A DNA stretch of 9,585 nucleotides from Rhodocyclaceae bacterium (GCA_017444505.1 JAFSWK010000126.1:1-9585), one strand, 5' to 3'. Shown: positions 1-7,150, counted from the stretch's first letter. Notes: a model not told the origin generated them from the sequence alone. Numbers and translations: made by a program.

Positions 1-865
1 CGACCACGCCTTCGGGCGGGTTGGGTTTACGCGCGCGGGCGCTAGCGATGATGTAGAGCAGGCGGTCGCCATCGTAGATTTCACCGTTCGCGTCGACCAT
101 GACGAGGCGGTCGCCATCGCCATCGAGGGCAAGCCCCACGTCGGCGCGGTGTTCCAGTACGGCTTTTTGCAAGAACTGCGGGTGGGTGGCGCCGACGCCG
201 TCGTTGATGTTCAGGCCATCCGGGGCGACGCCGACGGGGACAACTTCCGCGCCCAGTTCGTGCAGCACGCTGGCGGCGATGTGGTAGGCGGCACCGTGGG
301 CGCAGTCGACGACGATGCGCATCCCGCGCAGGGTGTGCTTGCTGGGAAAGGTGCTTTTGCAAAATTCGATGTAGCGCCCGCGCGCATCGTCGAGCCGACG
401 GGCGCGCCCGAGACGGACGGAATCCACGCAGCCGACAGGTTTGTCCAGCCGCGCTTCGATTTCCAGTTCAATATCGTCGGGCAGCTTGAAACCTTCGCTG
501 GAAAAAAACTTGATGCCGTTGTCGTCAAACGGGTTGTGCGAGGCGGAAATGACCACGCCCGCCTGCAAGCGCAGCGCGCGCGTGAGATAGGCCACGGCGG
601 GCGTGGGGCAGGGGCCGGCCAGCCAGACGTCCACGCCAGCGGCGGCAAAACCGGCTTGCAGGGCGGCTTCCAGCATGTAGCCGGAAATGCGTGTGTCCTT
701 GCCAATCAGGACGGCGGGGTGTTCGCCATGTGGCAAGTGTTCGTGTTTGACCAGTACGCGCCCGGCGGCGTAGCCGAGGCGGAGCACAAAATCGGGCGTA
801 ATTGGCGCTTCACCGACATGGCCGCGCACGCCGTCGGTGCCGAAGTATTTGCGCGTGGTGCTCAT
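1..865 (-). CDS. glmM: Phosphoglucosamine mutase (partial, 3' end beyond the left edge)
   Basis: GlmM converts glucosamine-6-phosphate to glucosamine-1-phosphate in the cytoplasm, the step before UDP-GlcNAc for peptidoglycan and LPS. The first 288 residues are present; the family is usually about 445-450 long, so the C-terminal third is off the window. The translation starts MSTTRKYFGTDGVRG, the standard family N-terminus. The phosphoserine loop ISASHNP sits at residues 106-112 (catalytic Ser probably S109), and the metal-binding loop DGDGDR at 248-253. The block RYIEFCKSTFP (164-174) is also typical. The ATG at 863-865 has a GGGAG Shine-Dalgarno (871-875) five bases upstream. The gene lies 29 nt after folP, so the two are probably cotranscribed. 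The residue after HNPF is Asp where E. coli has Tyr, a minor difference. The identification is secure. Confidence 0.96.
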   Translation of the reverse strand, partial: MSTTRKYFGTDGVRGHVGEAPITPDFVLRLGYAAGRVLVKHEHLPHGEHPAVLIGKDTRISGYMLEAALQAGFAAAGVDVWLAGPCPTPAVAYLTRALRLQAGVVISASHNPFDDNGIKFFSSEGFKLPDDIELEIEARLDKPVGCVDSVRLGRARRLDDARGRYIEFCKSTFPSKHTLRGMRIVVDCAHGAAYHIAASVLHELGAEVVPVGVAPDGLNINDGVGATHPQFLQKAVLEHRADVGLALDGDGDRLVMVDANGEIYDGDRLLYIIASARARKPNPPEGVV

Positions 866-894
866 GACAACTCCCGAATGAGACGACAAGCCGG

Positions 895-1773
895 TCATTT
901 TGCCTTGTGCGTCGGGGCGTCGCAATCGGGCGCGGCGGCGCTTTCCGTCATTTGCCACACCGCCAGTGCTTCGCGGGCGGCGGCGACATCATGCACGCGC
1001 ACGATGCGCGCGCCGCGCGCCACGGCCAGCACAGCGGCTACGGTGCTGGCGAGTATCCGTTCTTGCGGCGGCGCGCCGCGCGTCAGTTCGGTGAACATGG
1101 ATTTGCGCGACAAGCCCGCCAACACGGGATAGCCCAGGGCGCACAATTCGTCCAGCCGCGCCAGCAGGGTGAAGTTGTGCGCGACGGTTTTGCCAAAACC
1201 AAAGCCGGGGTCGAGCACGATGCGGCTGCGCGCGACGCCGGCATCGCGCAGCGCCTCGGCGCGCTGCTGCAAAAAGGCGCAGACAGCGGCGGTCACGTCG
1301 TCGTTTTCATACTGCGGGTTGTGTTGCATGGTGCGCGGTTCGCCCTGCATGTGCATCAGGCAGACGGCGGCGTTGGATGCGGCGACGGTTTCAATGGCGC
1401 CGGGCTGCGCGCAGGCGCAAATGTCGTTGACCAGCGTGGCACCGGCGGCGAGCGCGGCGCGCATCACGGCGGGTTTGAAGGTGTCGATGGAAACCGGCAC
1501 GGGCGCATCGGCCAGCCGTTCAATCAGGGGGGCGACGCGGTCGATTTCTTCGGCTTCACTGACTGGCTGCGCGCCGGGGCGGGTGGATTCGCCGCCCACG
1601 TCCAGCAGGTGCGCGCCTTCGTTGAGCGCCGTATCCGCAGCGCGCAAGGCGCTATCCAGATTGTGCGCGTGCCCGTCGCCGGAAAAGGAATCGGGCGTGG
1701 CGTTGATAATCGCCATGATGCGCGGCGCGGACAAATCCAGCCGGTGACGGCCACAGTGCAGCGAGGTATTCAT
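895..1773 (-). CDS. folP: Dihydropteroate synthase
   Basis: FolP condenses 6-hydroxymethyl-7,8-dihydropterin pyrophosphate with p-aminobenzoate to make dihydropteroate, the sulfonamide-targeted step of folate synthesis; it is cytoplasmic. The 292-residue product carries the TIM-barrel motifs in order: NATPDSFSGDG (24-34), DVGGESTRPGA (58-68), SIDTFKP (95-101), VND (115-117), LMHMQGEPRTMQ (139-150), DPGFGFGKT (188-196), GLSRKS (220-225) and RVHDV (259-263). I chose the ATG at 1771-1773 over an in-frame TTG at 1789-1791, because the family starts close to this point and the TTG has no Shine-Dalgarno. The ribosome site is weak for either start (a GGA about 9 nt before the ATG). The first pterin loop reads S-G-D-G where S-D-G-G is common. 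The gene sits between ftsH and glmM, the usual proteobacterial order. Confidence 0.96.
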   Translation of the reverse strand: MNTSLHCGRHRLDLSAPRIMAIINATPDSFSGDGHAHNLDSALRAADTALNEGAHLLDVGGESTRPGAQPVSEAEEIDRVAPLIERLADAPVPVSIDTFKPAVMRAALAAGATLVNDICACAQPGAIETVAASNAAVCLMHMQGEPRTMQHNPQYENDDVTAAVCAFLQQRAEALRDAGVARSRIVLDPGFGFGKTVAHNFTLLARLDELCALGYPVLAGLSRKSMFTELTRGAPPQERILASTVAAVLAVARGARIVRVHDVAAAREALAVWQMTESAAAPDCDAPTHKAK

Positions 1774-1805
1774 GCAAACAAATCCAGGCAACGAGAACGG
1801 GATGC

Positions 1806-1855
1806 AAAAAACTGCGGGCGGCGCACCGGCACCAGGCCAGCAACACCGCCCGCAG
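1806..1855 (-). terminator. Terminator-like hairpin between ftsH and folP
   Basis: The arms CTGCGGGCGG (1812-1821) and CCGCCCGCAG (1846-1855) pair perfectly over 10 bp with a 24-nt loop. On the minus strand the stem is followed directly by six T residues (1811 down to 1806). This is the architecture of an intrinsic terminator. It lies 25 nt after the ftsH stop and 32 nt before the folP ATG. It could end or attenuate ftsH transcription, or act as a processing or stability element within a longer ftsH-folP-glmM message. The loop is longer than in most efficient terminators. Confidence 0.6.
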
Positions 1856-1880
1856 GAGGTTCAGGACACGGCGCGCGCGC

Positions 1881-3785
1881 TTACACCGCCGGGGCGACCT
1901 GCGCGGAAGCGTCCGGCTTGTCGTCGCTGTCTTTCGGGCGCAGCGGCGCGCTGGACGGTTTCGGGGCGCGCGGCGGGCGGCCTTCCATGATGTCGTCAAT
2001 CTGGTCGGCGTCCAGCGTTTCCCATTCCAGCAGCGCCTGCGCCATGGCTTCGATGCGCTCGCGGTTTTCTTCAATCAGGCGACGGGCGAGCGCGTATTGC
2101 TCGTCGATGATGCGGCGCACTTCCACGTCCACTTTCTGCATGGTGGCTTCCGACACACTGCGGTGCGTCGTCACCTGCCGACCCAGGAAAATTTCGCCCT
2201 CTTCGTCGCCATAGACCATCGGACCGAGCGAATCGCTCATCCCCCATTGCGTGACCATGCGGCGGGCAATGTCGGTGGCGCGCTGAAAATCGTTGGAGGC
2301 GCCCGTAGTCATCTGGTTCATGAAAATTTCTTCGCAGATGCGCCCGCCAAAGAGCACGGCGATGGTTTGCAGGAGGCGGTCGCGGTCTTGGCTGTACCGG
2401 TCGGATTCGGGCAGTTGCATGGTCACGCCCAGCGCGCGCCCGCGCGGGATGATGGTGACTTTGTGCACCGGGTCGGTTTTGTCCAGCAGACGGGCGACGA
2501 CGGCGTGGCCGGATTCGTGATAGGCGGTGTTTTTGCGCTCTTCTTCCGGCATCACCATCGAGCGGCGCTCCGCGCCCATCATGATTTTGTCCTTGGCGCG
2601 TTCAAAGTCTTCCATATCCACCAGCCGTTTGGACTGGCGGGCGGCAAACAGCGCCGCTTCATTGACCAGATTGGCCAAATCCGCGCCGGAAAAGCCGGGC
2701 GTGCCGCGCGCCAGCACCATCGCATCGACGCTGTCTTGGTCAATGGGCACTTTGCGCATGTGCACTTTCAGGATTTGTTCGCGCCCGCGAATATCAGGCA
2801 GCGAGACGACCACTTGCCGGTCAAAGCGCCCCGGGCGCATCAAGGCGGGGTCGAGCACGTCCGGACGGTTGGTAGCGGCAATCACGATGACGCTGGTTTG
2901 CCCTTCAAAACCGTCCATTTCCACCAGCAACTGGTTCAAGGTTTGTTCGCGTTCATCGTTGCCGCCGCCCATGCCCGCGCCGCGCTGACGGCCTACGGCG
3001 TCGATTTCGTCGATAAAGATGATGCAGGGGGCGTGTTTTTTCGCCTGATCAAACATGTCGCGCACGCGCGCCGCGCCCACGCCGACGAACATTTCCACGA
3101 AGTCGGAACCGGAAATGGAAAAGAACGGCACTTTCGCTTCGCCCGCAATCGCTTTCGCCAGCAGGGTTTTGCCCGTGCCGGGCGAGCCGACCATCAGCAC
3201 GCCCTTGGGAATCTGCCCGCCCAGTTTCTGAAAGCGCGTCGGGTCGCGCAGAAATTCGACCAGCTCGGCCACTTCTTCCTTGGCTTCATCGCAACCGGCC
3301 ACGTCTGCGAAGGTCACGGAGTTGGCGTTGTCATCAATCATCCGCGCCTTGCTGCGGCCAAAGGAAAACGCGCCGCCGCGCCCGCCGCCCTGCATCTGGC
3401 GCATGAAGAAAATCCACACGCCAATTAGCAGCAACATGGGGAACCACGAAATGAGGATGCTCATCAGCAGCGATTGCCCTTCTTCGGGCTTGCTGGCCGA
3501 GACTTTCACGCCCGCGCGCAGCAGGTCGGAGACCATCCAGATGTCTTGCACGCCGGGCGTGTAGACGGTAATCGTCTGGCCGGACTGGGTGACGGCTTTG
3601 AGCGTGCGCCCGTCTTCGATGGATACGCTCTTGATTTGCCCGTCTTTCGCCTGCTCCATGAAGGTGGAATATTCCACCGTGTTTTGCGAAGCCTTGCCGC
3701 GCGTGTGATTGAGCTGTTCAAAGACGGTCATCAGCACCACGCTGATCAACATCCAGATGGCCAGGTTTTTGAGTAGGTTGTTCAA
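1881..3785 (-). CDS. ftsH: ATP-dependent zinc metalloprotease FtsH
   Basis: FtsH is a hexameric inner-membrane AAA+ protease that extracts and degrades misfolded membrane proteins and some cytosolic regulators. The product has 634 residues. Membrane segment 1 is at about 8-25, a periplasmic domain at 26-104, and membrane segment 2 at about 106-128. The AAA+ module follows: Walker A GSPGTGKT (200-207), pore loop FVG (233-235), Walker B IIFIDE (255-260) and the second region of homology around RPGRFDR (317-323). The protease has HESGH (423-427), with Asp499 in GASND as the probable third zinc ligand. A Pro/Ala/charged tail ends the protein. The start is a TTG (3783-3785): GGAGG lies 5 nt upstream and the resulting N-terminus MNNLLKNLAIW matches the family, while no nearby ATG fits. 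Walker A has Ser where E. coli has Pro; I recall the same in other betaproteobacteria. ubiD, not rlmE, lies upstream. Confidence 0.97.
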   Translation of the reverse strand: MNNLLKNLAIWMLISVVLMTVFEQLNHTRGKASQNTVEYSTFMEQAKDGQIKSVSIEDGRTLKAVTQSGQTITVYTPGVQDIWMVSDLLRAGVKVSASKPEEGQSLLMSILISWFPMLLLIGVWIFFMRQMQGGGRGGAFSFGRSKARMIDDNANSVTFADVAGCDEAKEEVAELVEFLRDPTRFQKLGGQIPKGVLMVGSPGTGKTLLAKAIAGEAKVPFFSISGSDFVEMFVGVGAARVRDMFDQAKKHAPCIIFIDEIDAVGRQRGAGMGGGNDEREQTLNQLLVEMDGFEGQTSVIVIAATNRPDVLDPALMRPGRFDRQVVVSLPDIRGREQILKVHMRKVPIDQDSVDAMVLARGTPGFSGADLANLVNEAALFAARQSKRLVDMEDFERAKDKIMMGAERRSMVMPEEERKNTAYHESGHAVVARLLDKTDPVHKVTIIPRGRALGVTMQLPESDRYSQDRDRLLQTIAVLFGGRICEEIFMNQMTTGASNDFQRATDIARRMVTQWGMSDSLGPMVYGDEEGEIFLGRQVTTHRSVSEATMQKVDVEVRRIIDEQYALARRLIEENRERIEAMAQALLEWETLDADQIDDIMEGRPPRAPKPSSAPLRPKDSDDKPDASAQVAPAV

Positions 3786-3790
3786 AATTG

Positions 3791-3795
3791 CCTCC
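3791..3795 (-). promoter_or_regulatory. Shine-Dalgarno that fixes the ftsH TTG start
   Basis: The minus strand reads GGAGG, then five bases (CAATT), then TTG. This strong ribosome site at normal spacing, together with the family-typical N-terminus it yields, selects the TTG at 3783-3785. Another in-frame TTG at 3819-3821 has no such site. Confidence 0.8.
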
Positions 3796-3800
3796 GCAGC

Positions 3801-3819
3801 GCCGACGCGAAGTGTCGGC
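3801..3819 (-). repeat. Small inverted repeat in the ftsH leader
   Basis: GCCGAC (3801-3806) and GTCGGC (3814-3819) form a 6-bp stem with a 7-nt loop, 5 nt before the ftsH Shine-Dalgarno. If transcription starts near 3827, this hairpin lies in the 5' leader and could affect ribosome access. It is short and may be chance in GC-rich DNA. Confidence 0.35.
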
Positions 3820-3826
3820 AAAAATC

Positions 3827-3847
3827 ATGCCGCATTGTATGCGGCAT
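3827..3847. repeat. Perfect 9-bp inverted repeat overlapping the ftsH -10 region
   Basis: ATGCCGCAT (3827-3835) and ATGCGGCAT (3839-3847) are exact reverse complements separated by three bases. On the minus strand the repeat is followed by GATTTTT, so it could be a terminator for ubiD, which ends 38 nt earlier. The ftsH -10 candidate occupies the centre of the palindrome, so it could equally be an operator. A second small hairpin, GCCCG-TT-CGGGC (3849-3860), is immediately adjacent. Confidence 0.6.
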
Positions 3848-3862
3848 CGCCCGTTCGGGCAA
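3834..3862 (-). promoter_or_regulatory. Candidate sigma70 promoter for ftsH
   Basis: On the minus strand TTGCCC (3862-3857; 4 of 6 consensus bases) is followed after exactly 17 bases by TACAAT (3839-3834; 5 of 6). The predicted transcript start is near 3827, giving a leader of about 40 nt before the TTG start. I saw no clear heat-shock (sigma32) type promoter in this gap. Confidence 0.55.
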
Positions 3863-3885
3863 AACATGGCGGTGATGCACGTTCG

Positions 3886-5403
3886 CTATTTCTGCGGCGC
3901 ATCGTGCCATTCGCGCGTAATGGCCGCCCACAGCGTATCGAGTTTTGCCTGCACTTCGGGCGTCTGGCGAATCGGGCGCCCCCATTCGCGCGCCGTCTCA
4001 CCCGGCCATTTGTTGGTGGCATCCAGCCCCATTTTGCTGCCCAGTCCGGCCACGGGGCTGGCGAAGTCCAGATAATCAATCGGCGTGTTTTCCACCATCA
4101 CGGTGTCGCGCGCGGCATCCATGCGCGTGGTAATGGCCCAGATAACTTCCTGCCAGTTGCGGGTGTCCACGTCGTCATCGACGACGATGATGAACTTGGT
4201 ATACATGAACTGGCGCAGAAAGCTCCAAATGCCAAACATGACGCGCTTGGCGTGCCCGGGATATTCCTTGCGGATGGAAACCACCGCCAGCCGGTACGAA
4301 CAGCCTTCGGGCGGCAGGTAAAAATCGACGATTTCGGGGAACTGCCGCTGCAACAGCGGCACGAAGACTTCATTGAGCGCAACCCCCAGCATCGCCGGTT
4401 CATCGGGCGGCTTGCCGGTGTAAGTGGAATGATAGATGGGCGACTCGCGCATCGTGATGCGTTCGACCGTAAACACCGGAAATTCGGCCACTTCGTTGTA
4501 ATAACCCGTATGGTCACCATAAGGGCCTTCGGGCGCGGTGTCGTTCGGGTGCAGCACACCTTCCAGCACAAATTCCGCGCGCGCGGGGACATCCAGGTCT
4601 GACCCCATGGCTTTGGCAACTTCCGTGCGCGCGCCGCGCAGCAGCCCGGCGAACTGGTATTCCGAAAGGCCGTCCGGAATCGGTGTCACCGCAGCGAGCA
4701 TCGTGGCCGGGTCGCAGCCCAGCGCGACGGCGACGGGAAACGGTTTGTCGGGATTTTGGGCGCGGAAATCGCGGTAATCCAGCGCGCCGCCGCGATGCGC
4801 CAGCCAGCGCATGATGAGGCGGTTTTTGCCAATCACCTGCTGGCGATAAATGCCCAGATTCTGGCGCGGCTTGCTGGGGCCTCGGGTAATCACCAGGCCC
4901 CAGGTGACAAGCGGCGCAGCATCTTGCGGCCAGCAGTGCTGAATGGGCAATTCCGCCAAATCCACCGCCGCACCTTCGCGCACAATCTGACGGCACGGCG
5001 GATTGCGCACCGGCGAAGGCGCCATGTTCAGCAACTGCCGCAACATGGAACGCTTTTCCCACGCATCGCGCAGGTTGCGCGGCGCTTCGGGTTCTTTCAA
5101 ATCCGCCAGCAGGCGGCCAATTTCGCGCAGCGGCGTTTTCCAGTCGCCATCCTCGGGCAAAGGCTCGCCCATGCCGGCGAGCACGCGCGCCGGTGTGCCA
5201 AACAGATTCGCCAGCACCGGCATGGGATGCGGCTGCCCCTGACGGGTCACGTTTTCAAACAGCAGCGCGGGGCCTTGCGTGCGCAAGGCGCGGTCGGCCA
5301 CGGCGGTCATTTCCAGATGGGTATCGACGGCGGTGCGCACCCGCCGCAGTTCGCCCTGTTTTTCCAGTTGTGCAATAAATTCGCGCAAATCGCTGTACTG
5401 CAT
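3886..5403 (-). CDS. ubiD: 4-hydroxy-3-polyprenylbenzoate decarboxylase
   Basis: UbiD decarboxylates 4-hydroxy-3-polyprenylbenzoate in ubiquinone synthesis, using prenylated FMN made by UbiX (not in this window) and a divalent metal. The 505-residue product is close to the E. coli length (about 497) and recognisably similar from end to end. Conserved blocks include QNLGIYRQQ (181-189) and MRWLAHRGGALDY (198-210), which should hold cofactor and metal ligands. LSEYQFAGLLRG (246-257), EFVLEG (277-282) and APEGPYGDHTGYYNE (290-304) follow, and the C-terminal half has the family blocks NTPIDYLDFASPV and GLDATNKWPGE. The chosen ATG (5401-5403) has GAGG (5412-5415) eight bases upstream, overlapping the stop codon of the thioesterase gene. 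An in-frame ATG at 5440-5442 would add 13 residues inside that gene and is less likely. Coupled translation with the thioesterase is probable. Confidence 0.95.
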   Translation of the reverse strand: MQYSDLREFIAQLEKQGELRRVRTAVDTHLEMTAVADRALRTQGPALLFENVTRQGQPHPMPVLANLFGTPARVLAGMGEPLPEDGDWKTPLREIGRLLADLKEPEAPRNLRDAWEKRSMLRQLLNMAPSPVRNPPCRQIVREGAAVDLAELPIQHCWPQDAAPLVTWGLVITRGPSKPRQNLGIYRQQVIGKNRLIMRWLAHRGGALDYRDFRAQNPDKPFPVAVALGCDPATMLAAVTPIPDGLSEYQFAGLLRGARTEVAKAMGSDLDVPARAEFVLEGVLHPNDTAPEGPYGDHTGYYNEVAEFPVFTVERITMRESPIYHSTYTGKPPDEPAMLGVALNEVFVPLLQRQFPEIVDFYLPPEGCSYRLAVVSIRKEYPGHAKRVMFGIWSFLRQFMYTKFIIVVDDDVDTRNWQEVIWAITTRMDAARDTVMVENTPIDYLDFASPVAGLGSKMGLDATNKWPGETAREWGRPIRQTPEVQAKLDTLWAAITREWHDAPQK

Positions 5404-5413
5404 GGCGCTCACC

Positions 5414-5809
5414 TCAAGGGTCAATGCTGCGTTTCTGGCCATCTTCGGTCATTGCCACGTAGGTCAGCATGGCCTCGGTGACTTTCAGATGTTCCAGCGT
5501 GCCGTCGCTGCCTTGCCGCTCTGCCCACACGTCCACATTCACCGTGATGGACGTATTGCCCACGCTGGCAACCTCGGCGTAAAAACTCACCAAATCGCCC
5601 ACCGCCACCGGATGCCGGAAAACAAAGGACTTCACTGCCACCGTCGTCACCCGCCCACGGGCGCGGCGGCGCGCCGGCATTGCACCGGCCACGTCGACCA
5701 GCGACATCACCCAGCCGCCAAACACATCGCCGGACGGGTTCAAATCGCACGGCATGGGCACCACGCGCAGCGCCGGTTGCCGGTCTTCGGGATAGACCTT
5801 GTTATACAT
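5414..5809 (-). CDS. Acyl-CoA thioesterase, YciA-like hotdog fold
   Basis: The 131-residue product is a single hotdog-fold domain resembling YciA of E. coli and HI0827 of Haemophilus, which hydrolyse a broad range of acyl-CoAs as cytoplasmic oligomers. The diagnostic stretch is MPCDLNPSGDVFGGWVMSLVD (19-39): N24 and the GD-FGGW segment form the conserved turn and helix start. D39 aligns by position with the catalytic Asp44 of HI0827. HPVAVGD and the later TEAMLTYVAM strand also match. The ATG at 5807-5809 has AGGAGA (5818-5823) eight bases upstream, and an in-frame TTG further up (5849-5851) lacks support. It is the first gene of a pair with ubiD, 10 nt apart. The pairing does not by itself define a substrate, and the physiological acyl-CoA is unknown. 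Confidence 0.88.
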   Translation of the reverse strand: MYNKVYPEDRQPALRVVPMPCDLNPSGDVFGGWVMSLVDVAGAMPARRRARGRVTTVAVKSFVFRHPVAVGDLVSFYAEVASVGNTSITVNVDVWAERQGSDGTLEHLKVTEAMLTYVAMTEDGQKRSIDP

Positions 5810-5892
5810 GGGAAATTTCTCCTGAAACGGACAGACTGGGGAAGCGCGCAAGGTACACCTTTTCCCGTCGGCAGGAAAGTGCGCCGCACCCG

Positions 5893-5921
5893 TTGCACAA
5901 GCCCGCGCGCGCGGTTATCGT
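5893..5921 (+). promoter_or_regulatory. Weak candidate promoter for aroB
   Basis: TTGCAC (5893-5898) and TATCGT (5916-5921) are 17 bases apart on the plus strand and would start transcription about 20 nt before the aroB ATG. Matches to the sigma70 consensus are only 3 of 6 and 4 of 6, so this is tentative. I found no better candidate for either direction in the 139-bp divergent gap at 5810-5948. Confidence 0.3.
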
Positions 5922-5948
5922 CCCTCTTTTTTACCCGCACCCGCCGCC

Positions 5949-7037
5949 ATGCAAACCCTTCACCTCGACCTCGGCAAACACAGCTATCCCATCCACATCG
6001 GCCACGGCCTGCTCGACCGCGCCCACGAATGGATTGCACCGCTTATCAAAACGCCGCGTGTTGCCATCGTCAGCAACGAAACCGTCGCCCCGCTCTATCT
6101 TGACCGCCTGCAAAACGCGCTGGAAAAATCCGGCATCGGCGCGCTGCCCATCATCCTGCCCGAAGGCGAACAACACAAAACCGTCGAATCCTGGCTTGCC
6201 ATTCACGACGCCCTGCTCGCCGCCCGCTGCGAACGCGGCACCACCCTGATTGCGCTGGGCGGTGGCGTGGTCGGCGACATTGCCGGCTTTGCTGCCGCCA
6301 CCTTCCAGCGCGGCATTGACTTCATCCAGATTCCCACCACGCTGCTGGCGCAGGTCGATTCCTCGGTCGGCGGCAAAACCGGCATCAACCACCCGCGCGG
6401 CAAAAACATGATTGGCGCGTTTTATCAGCCGCGCATGGTGCTCATTGATACCGACGCACTCGCCACCCTGCCCGCGCGCGAACTTTCCGCAGGGCTGGCC
6501 GAAGTCATCAAATACGGCCTGATTCGCAACACCGAATTTTTTGTCTGGCTGGAAAACCATCTCGACGCCCTGCTCGCCGGCGATGCCGCCGCGCTGCAAT
6601 ACGCCATCGGCCAATCCTGCGCCTGCAAAGCTGAAATTGTCGCCGCCGATGAACGCGAAACCGGCGAGCGCGCCCTGCTCAATCTGGGTCACACCTTCGG
6701 TCACGCGCTGGAAGCCGAATTTGGCTACGGCAACTGGCTGCACGGCGAAGCCGTCGCCGTCGGCACGATGATGGCCGCCGCCGCATCCAAAGCGCGCGGC
6801 TGGCTGAATGACGCCGACTGCGAACGCATCGCGCGCCTGTTTGAACGCGCGCACCTGCCCGTGCGCATCCCGCCTGCCGACGTTGAGCGCCTCATCGACT
6901 GGATGCGCGGCGACAAAAAAGTCGCCAGCGGCAAACTGCGCCTGGTTCTGCTGGAAGCCATCGGCCAGGCCGCCGTGCATCCGGCACGCGACGACGAAGA
7001 ACTCCAAACCGCCCTCACCGCCTGCATGGATGACTGA
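5949..7037 (+). CDS. aroB: 3-dehydroquinate synthase
   Basis: AroB cyclises 3-deoxy-D-arabino-heptulosonate 7-phosphate to 3-dehydroquinate, the second shikimate step; it is cytoplasmic and needs NAD+ and Zn2+ (or Co2+). The product has 362 residues, the usual length. The NAD-binding glycine motif GGGVVGD is at 104-110, and PTTLLAQVDSSVGGKTGIN (129-147) is the family core. The expected zinc ligands are E185 in AEVIKYG, H248 in NLGHTFGH and H265 in LHGEAVAVG. The ATG at 5949 gives the family N-terminus, but its upstream sequence is pyrimidine-rich with no recognisable Shine-Dalgarno. aroK, commonly directly upstream in proteobacteria, is absent; a thioesterase gene diverges instead. Confidence 0.97.
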   Translation: MQTLHLDLGKHSYPIHIGHGLLDRAHEWIAPLIKTPRVAIVSNETVAPLYLDRLQNALEKSGIGALPIILPEGEQHKTVESWLAIHDALLAARCERGTTLIALGGGVVGDIAGFAAATFQRGIDFIQIPTTLLAQVDSSVGGKTGINHPRGKNMIGAFYQPRMVLIDTDALATLPARELSAGLAEVIKYGLIRNTEFFVWLENHLDALLAGDAAALQYAIGQSCACKAEIVAADERETGERALLNLGHTFGHALEAEFGYGNWLHGEAVAVGTMMAAAASKARGWLNDADCERIARLFERAHLPVRIPPADVERLIDWMRGDKKVASGKLRLVLLEAIGQAAVHPARDDEELQTALTACMDD

Positions 7038-7150
7038 GCCATCGCATGGAAAACGCCCGTTTTTCCCGCCTTTTCCGGCAACCGCGCTGGCGCGTGGCGC
7101 GTTACCATGCTGCCGTCGCCCATTCTGTTTTCATCACGAGGTTCCCCATC

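Noticed and set aside
3164..3190. FtsH Walker A with Ser in place of Pro as a possible loss of function
   Set aside because: The nucleotide-binding Gly, Lys and Thr are all intact, and I recall the same substitution in other betaproteobacterial FtsH proteins.
149..3428. Long open frames on the plus strand opposite glmM, folP and ftsH (149-1132, 907-2214, 2097-3428)
   Set aside because: They are antisense shadows created by high GC at third codon positions. Their translations are low-complexity or His/Arg/Gly-rich with no family motif, while the minus-strand genes are unmistakable.
5404..5442. Upstream in-frame ATG extending ubiD by 13 residues into the thioesterase gene
   Set aside because: The family N-terminus begins at the ATG at 5401-5403, which has a well-spaced ribosome site.
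3709..5481. Plus-strand open frames opposite ubiD (3709-4602, 4756-5481)
   Set aside because: They have the same shadow effect, no ribosome sites and no recognisable domains, and they lie over a fully conserved ubiD.
5931..7007. 358-codon minus-strand frame opposite aroB
   Set aside because: Its composition mirrors the aroB codons, it has no known motif, and aroB is intact and conserved throughout.
7045..7070. Possible terminator after aroB (AAAACG-CC-CGTTTT)
   Set aside because: The stem is short and A/T-rich with a 2-base loop and no T tract after it, so it is unlikely to fold stably.
7089..7102. Tandem 7-bp repeat GGCGCGT upstream of the lipoprotein gene
   Set aside because: Two copies of a GC-rich heptamer are expected by chance in this composition, and no promoter element is aligned with it.
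7046..7150. Upstream in-frame ATG extending the lipoprotein by 35 residues
   Set aside because: It would place the signal peptide internally and has no Shine-Dalgarno; the ATG at 7151 has GAGG at good spacing.
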